Assembly (NCBI GenBank): GCA_965243485.1
Contig: CBDEVP010000001.1
Coordinates: forward strand, 558,001 to 622,000
DNA length: 64,000 bases
Direction: 5' to 3'
Source of the DNA: UBA7330 sp965243485
GTDB taxonomy: Bacteria > Bacteroidota > Bacteroidia > Cytophagales > Cyclobacteriaceae
Shown in pieces: positions 21,462 through 32,200 of the stretch. Each line of letters begins with the position of its first letter. The stretch's first letter is position 1. Position numbers and translations under genes: made by a program. The notes under the pieces are model-generated. The model was not told where the DNA came from and made no database searches. It worked only from the letters and a program-made list of their open reading frames with translations.

Positions 21462-23558
21462 TTAACCTTTAACTTTTGCAATCACTTCATCAGCGATATT
21501 TCTTGGTACCACATCGTAATGAGCAAACGTTAATGACGCAGTAGCTCTACCTGAACTCATTGTTCTGAGATCAGTCACGTATCCGAACAATTCAGAAAGG
21601 GGCACATCGGCTTTGATCACTCCGGAGTTTCCTCTGGTATCCATACCTTTCATGATCCCTCGTCGTCGGTTCAGATCACCTGTAATAGAACCGGTATATT
21701 CGTCAGGCGTTACCACCTCAACAGCCATCACAGGTTCCAGAAGGACAGGACTGGCCTTTGAAGCCGCTTCTTTAAATCCTATTCGTGCAGCCATTTCGAA
21801 GGACAGCGAATCCGAATCTACATCATGGTACGATCCATGATAAAGCCTTACTTTCATGCTGTCGATCGGATAACCTGCCAATGGACCATTCTTCATGGCT
21901 TCGGCAAATCCCTTTTGTACTGCGGGGATGAATTCCTTTGGAATAACACCACCAACGATTTCATTCACAAACTGTAAGCCTTCTCCTTCGAAATCCTTGT
22001 CTTTTGGTCCAAGTTCGAAAACGATATCGGCAAATTTACCACGACCTCCGGTCTGCTTCTTGTAAACTTCCTTGTGCTCGACGCTGGACTGGATCGTTTC
22101 TTTGTAGGCCACCTGAGGTGCTCCCTGGTTGATCTCTACTTTAAATTCCCGCTTTAGCCTGTCGATAATGATATCCAGGTGAAGCTCTCCCATTCCCCTC
22201 AGGATCGTCTGACCGGTTTCATGATCAGTTTCGACCTGGAGCGTCGGGTCTTCTTCTACCAACTTGGAGATCGCAATTCCCAGTTTATCCACATCAGCCT
22301 GTTGCTTGGGTTCAATCGCATATCCAATCACCGGCTCAGGGAAGATCATGGATTCAAGGATGATCGGGTTTTTCTCGGCACACAATGTGTCTCCTGTCTT
22401 AATGTCTTTAAATCCAACGACAGCTCCGATATCACCCGCATGTAGTGCATCAATTTGATTTTGCTTATTGGCGTGCATCTGGAAGATCCTGGAAATCCTT
22501 TCTTTATTACCTGATCTCATGTTAAAAACATAGGATCCGGATTCCAACATCCCTGAATAAGATCTGATGAAACACAGCCTTCCAACAAATGGATCTGTTG
22601 CAATTTTGAAAGCCAGCGCTGAGAATGGCTCAGTTACAGAAGGTTTTCTGCTGATTTTTTGCTCAGTGTCGGGATCTGTTCCTACGATGTTGTCTCTATC
22701 GAGTGGTGAAGGAAGTAATTCCATCACATAGTTCAACATGGTCTGCACACCCTTGTTTTTGAAAGCAGAACCGCAAAGCATAGGTACAAATGCCAGATCA
22801 ATGGTTGCTTTTCTAAGGGCCTTGATGATCTCTTCTTCTGTGATAGAATCCGGATCTTCAAAGTATTTCTCCATCAAAGTGTCGTCATACTCTGCTACAG
22901 ACTCCAATAAATGCTCTCGATACTCAGCCACCTCATCCTTCATGTCCTCCGGAATAGGAACTTCAGAATATGTCATTCCGAAATCATCCTCATTCCAAAC
23001 CATACCCATGTTGGATACCAGGTCAACAACACCTTTAAAATTTTCTTCTGAACCGATCGGTAACTGAAGAGGAACAGCTTTAGTTCCTAATCTTTCTTTC
23101 ACCTGCTTACAAACAGCGAGGAAGTCAGCACCCTGCCGGTCCATTTTATTTACGAAACCAATCCTGGCCACCTTATAGTTATCAGCAAGTCTCCAGTTGG
23201 TCTCAGATTGGGGTTCTACACCATCAACTGCGCTGAAAAGGAACACCAGCCCGTCCAATACTCTCAAAGATCTGTTTACTTCAACAGTAAAGTCCACGTG
23301 ACCAGGAGTATCAATGATGTTGATGTGGTATTTGTCTCCTTTGTAATTCCAGAATACGGTGGTAGCTGCGGAGGTAATGGTAATTCCTCTTTCCTGCTCC
23401 TGCTCCATCCAGTCCATGGTGGCAGCTCCATCATGTACCTCACCAATTTTGTGGTTTACTCCGGTGTAATAAAGTATACGCTCAGTAGTAGTTGTTTTAC
23501 CAGCATCAATATGCGCAGCGATGCCAATGTTTCTGGTAAATTTTAAGTCTCTTGCCAT
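21462..23558 (-). CDS. fusA: Elongation factor G
   Basis: A 698-residue translational GTPase that drives translocation and, with RRF (39453-40013), ribosome recycling. G1 is in NIGAAHIDAGKT-type form (NIGIAAHIDAGKTTTTERIL), G2 near ERGITITSAATTV, G3 DTPGHVDFT, G4 VNKMDRQGAD. Later domains show MRSGNKERI, GDIGAVVGFKDIKTGDTL, and domain IV GGRGKFADIVFELGP with GVIPKEFIPAVQKGFAEAM. Standard length. It lies 6 bp after rpsG. Confidence 0.98.
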   Translation of the reverse strand: MARDLKFTRNIGIAAHIDAGKTTTTERILYYTGVNHKIGEVHDGAATMDWMEQEQERGITITSAATTVFWNYKGDKYHINIIDTPGHVDFTVEVNRSLRVLDGLVFLFSAVDGVEPQSETNWRLADNYKVARIGFVNKMDRQGADFLAVCKQVKERLGTKAVPLQLPIGSEENFKGVVDLVSNMGMVWNEDDFGMTYSEVPIPEDMKDEVAEYREHLLESVAEYDDTLMEKYFEDPDSITEEEIIKALRKATIDLAFVPMLCGSAFKNKGVQTMLNYVMELLPSPLDRDNIVGTDPDTEQKISRKPSVTEPFSALAFKIATDPFVGRLCFIRSYSGMLESGSYVFNMRSGNKERISRIFQMHANKQNQIDALHAGDIGAVVGFKDIKTGDTLCAEKNPIILESMIFPEPVIGYAIEPKQQADVDKLGIAISKLVEEDPTLQVETDHETGQTILRGMGELHLDIIIDRLKREFKVEINQGAPQVAYKETIQSSVEHKEVYKKQTGGRGKFADIVFELGPKDKDFEGEGLQFVNEIVGGVIPKEFIPAVQKGFAEAMKNGPLAGYPIDSMKVRLYHGSYHDVDSDSLSFEMAARIGFKEAASKASPVLLEPVMAVEVVTPDEYTGSITGDLNRRRGIMKGMDTRGNSGVIKADVPLSELFGYVTDLRTMSSGRATASLTFAHYDVVPRNIADEVIAKVKG

Positions 23559-23564
23559 TTTAAA

Positions 23565-24032
23565 TTAAAATCTGAAATGAGAAAATGCCTTGTTTGCTTC
23601 GGCCATTCTGTGAGTGTCGTCTTTTTTCTTGATTGAAGCGCCTTCTCCTTTAGAAGCTGCAATGATCTCTCCAGCCAATCTTTCCTTCATGGTTTTCTCT
23701 CCTCTCAGGCGTGCATATTTGATCATCCACTTAATGCCAAGAGAGATCTTCCTTTCACTCCTTACTTCAACAGGTACCTGAAAGGTAGCTCCCCCCACTC
23801 TTCTACTTTTCACTTCCACAGAAGGGGAAACATTACTTAATGCATTTTTCCAAAGCTCCAGGCCGTTTTCTTTTGTCTTTTCCTCCACAATCTTGATTGC
23901 ATCATAAAAGATTGAATAGGCCACACTCTTTTTTCCCCGCTCCATCAGATTGTTTACAAACTTGGTGACAAGCGTATCCTGATAGATGGGATCAGGTAGG
24001 ATGTATCTTTTCTTTGGTGAACTCTTTCTCAT
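23565..24032 (-). CDS. rpsG: Ribosomal protein S7
   Basis: A 155-residue primary binder of the 16S 3' domain that organises the head and touches E-site tRNA. It starts RKSSPKKRYILPDPIYQDT, and shows LMERGKKSVAYSIFYDAI, SRRVGGATFQVPVEVRSERK and the end MAEANKAFSHFRF. It lies 9 bp after rpsL. Confidence 0.97.
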   Translation of the reverse strand: MRKSSPKKRYILPDPIYQDTLVTKFVNNLMERGKKSVAYSIFYDAIKIVEEKTKENGLELWKNALSNVSPSVEVKSRRVGGATFQVPVEVRSERKISLGIKWMIKYARLRGEKTMKERLAGEIIAASKGEGASIKKKDDTHRMAEANKAFSHFRF

Positions 24033-24041
24033 TACTACAGA

Positions 24042-24422
24042 TTATTTTTTATCCTTTGGCCTCTTTGCTCCGTACTTAGATCTTCTTTGTAATCGGCCAT
24101 TAACACCGGCAGTATCTAATGCCCCACGGATGATGTGGTATCTCACTCCGGGAAGGTCTTTTACTCTTCCTCCTCTGATGAGTACAATGGAGTGCTCCTG
24201 CAGATTGTGTCCTTCACCCGGGATGTAAGCGTTCACCTCTTTACTATTGGTGAGTCGAACCCTGGCCACCTTTCTCATGGCAGAGTTAGGCTTCTTCGGG
24301 GTCGTGGTGTATACCCTTGTGCAAACACCTCTTCGCTGCGGACAGCTATCCAATGCTGGCGATTTTGATTTTGAAGTCAGTTTTTTCCTGCCTTTTCTAA
24401 CTAATTGTTGTATAGTTGGCAT
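24042..24422 (-). CDS. rpsL: Ribosomal protein S12
   Basis: A 126-residue decoding-centre protein. It begins PTIQQLVRKGRKKLTSKSKS and carries the conserved loops TTTPKKPNSAMRKVARVRL and RGGRVKDLPGVRYHIIRGA. The Lys residues where streptomycin resistance arises (in TPKKPNSA and RVKDLPGV) are the wild-type ones. It is the first gene of the str unit, about 40 bp after a promoter at 24469-24499. Confidence 0.97.
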   Translation of the reverse strand: MPTIQQLVRKGRKKLTSKSKSPALDSCPQRRGVCTRVYTTTPKKPNSAMRKVARVRLTNSKEVNAYIPGEGHNLQEHSIVLIRGGRVKDLPGVRYHIIRGALDTAGVNGRLQRRSKYGAKRPKDKK

Positions 24423-24468
24423 TACACTTTTGTTATGTCAATCATTATGTCCCATAATTTGGGGACGC

Positions 24469-24499
24469 AAAGATAGAAATATTGAATAATTAACACAAT
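24469..24499 (-). promoter_or_regulatory. Bacteroidota-type promoter before rpsL
   Basis: On the minus strand TTG (24497-24499), a 20-nt spacer and TATCTTTG (24469-24476) fit the TTG/TAnnTTTG consensus. The rpsL ATG is 47 nt downstream. It lies in the 101-bp gap between the DUF3467 gene and rpsL. Confidence 0.7.
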
Positions 24500-24523
24500 G
24501 GGAAAAGCAAATCATTTACAGAT

Positions 24524-24853
24524 TTATGCTTCACCCATTGTGCCTCCGAAATTCATGGGAAATTTTGGTATTTCATCTGCCTGTTTTACCTCACCAAAGG
24601 TTGCTTCATACTTCTTGATATTATCCTGCAAAGCCGCCAACAATCGTTTGGCATGCTCGGGAGTAATAACAATCCTTGATTTCACCTTGGCTTTGGGGAC
24701 TCCGGGCATGAGACGGATAAAATCGATGACAAACTCACTACTTGAATGAGCGATCATTGCCAGGTTAGCATATACACCTTCTGCTGTCTCTTCCGACAGC
24801 TCGATGTTTATCTGGTTTCCCTGCTTCTTTTTATCGTCCTTTTTTTCCTCCAT
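24524..24853 (-). CDS. DUF3467 family protein
   Basis: A 109-residue protein starting MEEKKDDKKKQGNQINIELS with the family core EGVYANLAMIAHSSSEFVID, FIRLMPGVPKAKVKSRIVIT and HAKRLLAALQDNIKKYEATF. DUF3467 proteins are small and usually lie next to rpoC in Bacteroidota; their function is unknown. The start at 24853, 1 bp after the rpoC stop, is preferred over a longer frame reaching back into rpoC. Co-transcribed with rpoBC by position. Confidence 0.88.
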   Translation of the reverse strand: MEEKKDDKKKQGNQINIELSEETAEGVYANLAMIAHSSSEFVIDFIRLMPGVPKAKVKSRIVITPEHAKRLLAALQDNIKKYEATFGEVKQADEIPKFPMNFGGTMGEA

Positions 24854-24854
24854 C

Positions 24855-27800
24855 TCAGGCTTCGTACTCCTTCGATCTTTCAAACTCTTCCCTGGAGGAA
24901 ACGAGATTCTCATACTCCTCCGTGGATGTTACGATCTTATTCTGGAATTTCCTGATTCCTGTACCTGCCGGGATCAAATGACCGACAATGACATTTTCCT
25001 TTAATCCAATCAGATGATCTGCCTTTCCTTTGATAGAAGCTTCACTCAGTACTTTGGTTGTTTCCTGGAATGATGCCGCGGAAATGAAACTCTCGGTTCC
25101 CAGAGATGCCTGAGTGATCCCCTGGAGGATCGGTTGTGAAACCGCTGCCTCAGCATTTCTTACCTCTACAAGTTTCATGTCCTTTCTCTTAAGGATAGAG
25201 TTCTCATCCCGCAGTTTCCTGCTGGTGATGATCATCCCCGCTTTCAGCGATTCAGAGTCTCCCGGATCAGAAATCACTTTTTTATCCAGAATGTTGTCGT
25301 TTTCTTCCATGAATGCAAAACGATCAACAACCTGATTGGTAAGGAAATTGGTATCACCGGCATCAATGATGATCACCTTCTGCATCATCTGCCGTACGAT
25401 GGTCTCAATGTGCTTATCATTAATCTTAACACCCTGAAGACGGTAAACCTCCTGGATCTCATTCACCAGGTACTCCTGTACTGCAGTCGGACCTTTGATG
25501 GCCAGAATATCCGCTGGTGTAATGGCACCGTCGGACAGCGGATCTCCCGCTTTGACAAAGTCATTATCCTGAACAAGGATGTGTTTAGATAAAGGCACCA
25601 GATATCTTTTCTTCACACCGTCTTTAGACTCGATGAAAATTTCCCTGTTACCCCGCTTGATTCCTCCGTAGGTAACCACACCATCAATTTCACTTACTAC
25701 TGCAGGATTGGACGGATTACGAGCTTCAAACAATTCGGTAACCCTTGGAAGACCTCCTGTAATATCACGTGACTTACCGGTCTTACGAGGGATCTTTGCA
25801 ATTACCTGACCCGCTTTTACGGTATCACCTTTTGAGACGGACAGGTGAGCTCCTACCGGAATATTGTATCCTTTCGAATCATTTTTACCTTCAACGATGA
25901 TGGCCGGATTCTTGGATTTATCTTTAGTATCGATGATAACCTTTTCTCTGTGACCAGTCTGTTCGTCGGATTCCTCTTTGAAAGTAATACCTTCAATGAT
26001 CGCTTCGAAATCGATCTTGCCATCAAATTCGGAAAGGATTACAGCGTTGTAAGGATCCCAGAAACAGATTTCATCGCCTTTGCTGACCTTATCTCCGTCT
26101 TTTACTTTCAGAATCGCACCATAAGGAACATGATTTGCGATCAAAACCCGCTCTTTCTTGGCGTCCATGATCTTCACCTCACCGGAACGACCCATGGCAA
26201 CTTTGATCTTCTTACCTTCCTCATCGGTAGAATCAACGGTTCTCAATTCGTCAAACTCGATGATTCCATCAAACTTGGCTTTGATGTTGGCATCAACAGC
26301 AATGTTTGACGCTGTACCACCCACGTGGAAGGTTCTCAGTGTAAGCTGAGTACCAGGCTCTCCGATGGACTGGGCTGCAATCACGCCGACAGACTCGCCA
26401 ATATGAGCCATATTACCTGTAGAAAGATTCCTACCGTAACACTTGGCACAAACACCCTGCTTAGACTCACAGGTAAGTACTGACCTGATCTCTACTTCTT
26501 CAATGCTTGTATTATAGTCAATTCGCTCTGCGATTTCCTCGGTGATCTCTCCACCGGACTCAACAATAAGTTCTTCAGAAATCGGATCATAGATATCATG
26601 CACAGATACCCGTCCAAGAATTCTTTCGGACAGGGCCTCAACTACCTCTTCATTGTCTTTTAATGCAGAAACAGAAAGACCTCTTAGCGTACCGCAGTCC
26701 GCATCATTCACGACCACATCCTGAGCCACGTCTACCAGTCGTCTGGTGAGGTATCCGGCATCAGCCGTCTTAAGGGCTGTATCCGCCAGACCTTTTCTTG
26801 CTCCGTGGGTAGAGATGAAGTATTCAATTACATCCAGTCCTTCCTTGAAATTGGACAGGATCGGGTTTTCAATGATCTCACCTACGGATCCCTGAAGGTT
26901 CTTTTGTGGCTTGGCCATCAATCCTCTCATACCTCCAAGCTGTCTGATCTGCTCACGGGAACCTCGTGCACCTGAGTGCATCATCATATAGATGGAATTA
27001 AAGCCCTGATTGTCTTCTTCCAGTTGCTTCATCAAAGTATTTGTCAGCTGGGTATTGGTACGTGTCCAGATGTCGATCACCTGATTGTATCGCTCGTTAT
27101 CGGTGATCAATCCCATGAGGTAATTGTTCCATACGGCTTCAACTTCCTCTTTTGCCTGGGTAACCAAAGGATCTTTCTCATCCGGAACTTTAATGTTGTC
27201 CAGTCCCATGGAAAGTCCTCCTTTGTAAGCCATCTGGAAACCAAGCTCTTTAATATCATCCAGGAAGTGAGCTGTTGCTGACATTCCACAGATCTTGAAG
27301 ACAGTTGAGATGATCTTTTGCAGCTTTTTCTTGGTCAGAAGTTCATTGACGAAACCAACTGCTTCAGGCACATACTGATTGAACAAAACCCTTCCGGCTA
27401 CTGTCTCAATGATTTGAGTCTCAAGTGTGCCGTCTTCTTTTCTGACTTTTGTTCGAACCTTGATGTATGCATGCTTGGAGATCTTGCCTTCATTGATCGC
27501 AATAATGACTTCTTTGGCATTGTAGAATATTTTGCCTTCTCCAGCTACTTTTTCCTCATCGGTACTTTTTCTTCCTTTTGTGATGTAATAAAGTCCGAGT
27601 ACCATATCCTGCGAAGGCACGGCAATTGGCGCCCCATTGGCAGGGTTCAGAATATTATGAGTAGAAAGCATCAACAACGAAGCTTCCAGGATCGCTTCAT
27701 GACCAAGCGGAACGTGAACAGCCATCTGGTCACCATCAAAGTCAGCGTTAAAGGCAGTACATACCAATGGGTGCAGCTGAATGGCTTTTCCTTCGATAAG

Positions 27801-29162
27801 CTTTGGTTGAAATGCCTGAATACCCAATCTGTGTAGTGTAGGGGCCCGGTTGAGTAGAACCGGATGACCTTTCAGTACATTCTCCAGAATATCCCAAACA
27901 ACAGGATCCTTACGATCCACAATCTTCTTGGCTGACTTAACGGTTTTTACAATCCCTCGTTCGATCAGCTTTCTGATGATGAAGGGCTTAAATAGCTCAG
28001 CAGCCATGTCTTTAGGAAGACCACACTCATGCATCTTTAATTCAGGACCAACAACGATTACAGATCGTCCTGAATAATCGACACGCTTACCCAGCAGGTT
28101 CTGACGGAAACGACCCTGTTTTCCTTTCAGCATATCGCTCAAGGACTTCAATGCCCTGTTTCCATCCGAACGGACGGCATTTACTTTCCTTGAATTGTCA
28201 AAAAGTGAGTCAACAGCTTCCTGAAGCATCCTCTTTTCATTTCGAAGGATTACCTCAGGCGCTTTGATATCAATTAATCTTTTCAATCGGTTATTTCGAA
28301 TGATCACCCTCCTGTAAAGGTCATTCAAGTCGGAGGTTGCAAACCTTCCACCATCCAATGGCACCAATGGACGTAATTCCGGCGGGATAACAGGCACCAT
28401 CTTGATGATCATCCATTCCGGTTTGTTCTCAATCCTTGTTCGTGCATCCCTGAATGCCTCAACGACTCGCAATCTTTTCAACGCTTCAGCCTTTCTTTGC
28501 TGAGAAGTGTCAGTTGCAGCCTGATGTCTTAGCTGATAAGACATCTCATCCAGTTCCAGCCTTGAAAGCAACATCTCGAGTGCATCAGCCCCCATTTTTG
28601 CAATGAACTTGGTGGGATCCTCATCATCAAGCATCTGATTTTCTCTTGGAAGCTTATCTAAAATATCCAGGTATTCTTCCTCGGTAAGGAAGTCCAACTG
28701 GCTGATACCATCTTCCTCTTTTACTCCGGGTTGGATAACGATATACCTCTCATAGTAGATGATCTGATCCAGTTTCTTGGTCGGTAATCCAAGCAGATAC
28801 CCAATCTTGTTCGGTAAGGACCTGAAATACCATATATGAGCGACAGGGACGACCAGCTCAATGTGTCCCATTCTTTCTCTTCTGACCTTCTTTTCAGTGA
28901 CTTCAACACCACATCTGTCACAAATAATCCCTTTATACCTGATCCTCTTGTATTTGCCACAGTGACATTCCCAGTCTTTGACAGGTCCGAAAATACGTTC
29001 ACAAAACAATCCCCCCATTTCGGGCTTATATGTCCTGTAATTGATTGTTTCGGGCTGGGTAACCTCTCCGTGAGAACTTTCTAAGATAGACTCAGGTGAA
29101 GCAAGGCTGATCGTGACTTTTGAAAAGTCAAGGTTCAATTTTTTATTTTTTCTAAATGCCAT
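24855..29162 (-). CDS. rpoC: RNA polymerase beta' subunit
   Basis: A 1435-residue catalytic subunit. N-terminal zinc ribbon CHCGKYKRIRYKGIICDRC, active-site Mg-binding NADFDGDQMAVH, bridge-helix region ARKGLADTALKTADAGYLTR, and the second zinc site (CGTLRG, then CESKQGVCAKCYGRN). Normal length for Bacteroidota, without large insertions. It starts 51 bp after rpoB; that gap holds a GC-rich hairpin (29182-29200). Confidence 0.98.
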   Translation of the reverse strand: MAFRKNKKLNLDFSKVTISLASPESILESSHGEVTQPETINYRTYKPEMGGLFCERIFGPVKDWECHCGKYKRIRYKGIICDRCGVEVTEKKVRRERMGHIELVVPVAHIWYFRSLPNKIGYLLGLPTKKLDQIIYYERYIVIQPGVKEEDGISQLDFLTEEEYLDILDKLPRENQMLDDEDPTKFIAKMGADALEMLLSRLELDEMSYQLRHQAATDTSQQRKAEALKRLRVVEAFRDARTRIENKPEWMIIKMVPVIPPELRPLVPLDGGRFATSDLNDLYRRVIIRNNRLKRLIDIKAPEVILRNEKRMLQEAVDSLFDNSRKVNAVRSDGNRALKSLSDMLKGKQGRFRQNLLGKRVDYSGRSVIVVGPELKMHECGLPKDMAAELFKPFIIRKLIERGIVKTVKSAKKIVDRKDPVVWDILENVLKGHPVLLNRAPTLHRLGIQAFQPKLIEGKAIQLHPLVCTAFNADFDGDQMAVHVPLGHEAILEASLLMLSTHNILNPANGAPIAVPSQDMVLGLYYITKGRKSTDEEKVAGEGKIFYNAKEVIIAINEGKISKHAYIKVRTKVRKEDGTLETQIIETVAGRVLFNQYVPEAVGFVNELLTKKKLQKIISTVFKICGMSATAHFLDDIKELGFQMAYKGGLSMGLDNIKVPDEKDPLVTQAKEEVEAVWNNYLMGLITDNERYNQVIDIWTRTNTQLTNTLMKQLEEDNQGFNSIYMMMHSGARGSREQIRQLGGMRGLMAKPQKNLQGSVGEIIENPILSNFKEGLDVIEYFISTHGARKGLADTALKTADAGYLTRRLVDVAQDVVVNDADCGTLRGLSVSALKDNEEVVEALSERILGRVSVHDIYDPISEELIVESGGEITEEIAERIDYNTSIEEVEIRSVLTCESKQGVCAKCYGRNLSTGNMAHIGESVGVIAAQSIGEPGTQLTLRTFHVGGTASNIAVDANIKAKFDGIIEFDELRTVDSTDEEGKKIKVAMGRSGEVKIMDAKKERVLIANHVPYGAILKVKDGDKVSKGDEICFWDPYNAVILSEFDGKIDFEAIIEGITFKEESDEQTGHREKVIIDTKDKSKNPAIIVEGKNDSKGYNIPVGAHLSVSKGDTVKAGQVIAKIPRKTGKSRDITGGLPRVTELFEARNPSNPAVVSEIDGVVTYGGIKRGNREIFIESKDGVKKRYLVPLSKHILVQDNDFVKAGDPLSDGAITPADILAIKGPTAVQEYLVNEIQEVYRLQGVKINDKHIETIVRQMMQKVIIIDAGDTNFLTNQVVDRFAFMEENDNILDKKVISDPGDSESLKAGMIITSRKLRDENSILKRKDMKLVEVRNAEAAVSQPILQGITQASLGTESFISAASFQETTKVLSEASIKGKADHLIGLKENVIVGHLIPAGTGIRKFQNKIVTSTEEYENLVSSREEFERSKEYEA

Positions 29163-29181
29163 ATTTATGATCTATAGATGA

Positions 29182-29200
29182 CCCCCGCCAGAGGCAGGGG
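29182..29200 (-). repeat. GC-rich hairpin in the rpoB-rpoC gap
   Basis: On the minus strand CCCCTGCC and GGCGGGGG pair over eight positions (one G-U) around a three-base loop. No T-run follows, so it is not a classical terminator. It could be an RNA-processing or stability element or a dispersed short repeat; only the hairpin is seen. Confidence 0.5.
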
Positions 29201-29213
29201 CAATTTATTTTTA

Positions 29214-32200
29214 TTAATCAAGCGTAATTTCAAGTGCCAATCCACGAAGTTCATGGACCAAAACATTGAATGATTCCGGAATGTTCGGCTTCTGCATATT
29301 TTCACCTTTTACAATGGCTTCATACGCCTTGGCCCTTCCAATTACATCATCAGATTTGATGGTAAGAATTTCCTGAAGAACATGAGCTGCTCCGAATGCT
29401 TCAAGCGCCCACACCTCCATTTCACCGAACCTCTGACCACCGAACTGTGCTTTACCACCCAATGGTTGCTGAGTGATCAATGAGTAAGGTCCAATACTTC
29501 TGGCGTGCATCTTGTCGTCAACAAGGTGACCAAGTTTCAACATATATGCCACACCGACAGTAATTGGCTGATCGAATCTATCACCGGTTAATCCATCATA
29601 CAGGAAGGTCCTGCCGAATGAAGGTAAACCTGCTTCGGTCAATTCACTCTGAACTTCCTCTTCAGTAGCTCCGTCAAAAATCGGCGTTGCATACTTTCTA
29701 CCAAGTTTTAAACCTGCCCAGCCAAGGACTGTTTCATAGATCTGACCAATGTTCATCCTCGAAGGAACACCCAGCGGATTCAGTACGATATCCATTGGTG
29801 TACCGTCTTCGGTAAATGGCATGTCTTCCTCACGCACAATCTTGGCCACAACACCTTTATTACCATGTCGTCCAGCCATCTTGTCACCCACTTTCAGTTT
29901 ACGTTTCTTGGCTACATAAACCTTGGCTAACTGCACAATTCCGGCAGGAAGTTCATCACCGACCTCAAGGGTAAAACGCTCACGTTTGAAGATCCCTGAG
30001 ATCTCATTTCGTTTGCTCATGTAATTTTTCACCAGCCTGTAAACCTGTGCATTGGTCTCTTCATCCGTCGTCCAGTTTTCAATGATCAGGTCGGATATCA
30101 GATTCGCTTCTTCAGGGACATTATAGTTACTTTCATCCCTGTAAATGTTTCTGTCAGGGAAAAGATTAGCTTCTATATTCTTTCGACTGAACTTAGTTCC
30201 CTTAGAAAATACCTCCTCACCAAATTTGTGTTTGATCCCCTGGCACGTTTTGCCATCAAGTACCTTGGTAAGCTTTTCAATCATCTGAACTCTCACTTCG
30301 GTCAGCTGCTGACTGTATTTGCTCTTCAAAAGATCAACTTCCTTCTTGGTTCGGGTTCTCAGATCCTTGTCTTTCTTAGGCCTGGAGAATAGCTTGGTGT
30401 CGATTACAACACCCCGTAAAGAAGGCGATGCCTTCAATGAAGCGTCTTTGACATCCCCTGCCTTATCACCGAAGATCGCTCGGAGAAGCTTTTCTTCAGG
30501 CGTAGGATCGGATTCTCCTTTGGGAGTGATCTTACCAATAAGTATGTCTCCTTCTTTGACCTCCGCTCCAATTCTGATAATTCCATTTTCGTCAAGATTT
30601 TTGACGGCTTCCTCACTCACGTTGGGAATCTCTGAAGTCAGCTCCTCTTCTCCTCTTTTTGTATCTCTCACCTCAAGCTCAAATTCCTCGATGTGGATGG
30701 AAGTGAAGATATCTTCTCTAACAACTTTTTCGGAGATGACGATCGCATCCTCAAAGTTGTATCCCTGCCATGGCATGTAAGCCACCAAAAGGTTTCTTCC
30801 AAGGGCCAACTCACCATTCTCAGTAGCAAAACCTTCGCAAAGTGGCTGACCTTTTACGACCTTTTGACCCTTCTTCACGATTGGTTTCAGATTGATACAG
30901 GTATCCTGGTTGGTTCGTCTGAACTTGGTGAGTTTGTATTCCCTGCTGGATCCATCGAAAGAGACCAGCTCTTGTTCTGGCGACTTTTCATAGTTCACCA
31001 CGATCCTGTTGGAATCCACCCGCTCGATCACTCCATTACCTTCGGCTATGATCAATGCCCTGGAATCGATGGCGACCCTGTCTTCCAGTCCAGTTCCTAC
31101 AATAGGAGCCTGTGGCTTCAACAAAGGAACAGCCTGACGCTGCATGTTTGATCCCATCAGGGCTCTGTTTGCATCGTCATGTTCCAGGAATGGGATCATC
31201 GAAGCAGCCACCGATACGATTTGATTCGGTGCTACATCCATATATTTCAGATCCTTGGGATCTACTACCGGGAAGTCACCTTCAAACCTGGCCTTCACCC
31301 GGTCGTTTACAAACTCTCCGTTATCTTTTAATGGTGCATTGGCCTGAGCAATGTTGAATGTATCTTCTTCTTCAGCAGTCAGATATTTAACATTTCCAGT
31401 CATATCTACCGTTCCACCTTCCACATCACGGTAAGGTGTTTCAATGAATCCCATCTGATTCACTTTGGCGTGAACGCAGAGTGAAGAGATCAATCCAATG
31501 TTCGGTCCTTCCGGTGTTTCAATGGTACATAACCTTCCATAGTGGGTGTAGTGAACATCCCGAACTTCGAATCCTGCTCGTTCACGGGATAGTCCTCCGG
31601 GCCCAAGTGCAGACATTCTTCGCTTATGCGTGATCTCTGCAAGCGGGTTGGTCTGATCCATGAACTGGGACAGCTGGTTGGTCCCGAAGAAAGAGTTAAT
31701 CACAGAAGAAAGCGTTCTGGCGTTGATGAGGTCTACGGGTTTGAAGTCCTCATTGTCTCTCACGTTCATTCTTTCCCTGATGGTTCTTGCCATTCTGGAA
31801 AGACCCACTCCAAATTGAGTATAAAGCTGTTCGCCAACAGTTCTTACTCTTCTGTTACTCAGGTGGTCGATATCATCAACAACCGCACGGCTATTGATCA
31901 GACCGATCAGATATTTGACAATGAGAATGATATCCTCTGTTGTCAGTACCCTTGTTTCGTAGCTGATATTAAGTCCAAGCTTTTTATTGATCCTGTATCT
32001 TCCTACTTCACCGAGATCGTATCTCTTATCGCTAAAGAAGAGGCTTTGGATAATATCGCGTGCAGTTTGTTCATCCGGAGCATCTGTATTTCTCAGCTGA
32101 CGATAGATCTGCTCAACTGCTTCTTTTTCTGAGTTAGAATTATCCTTTTGCAGGGTGTTGTAGATGATGGAGTAATCAGCCACGTTAACATCTTTCCTAT

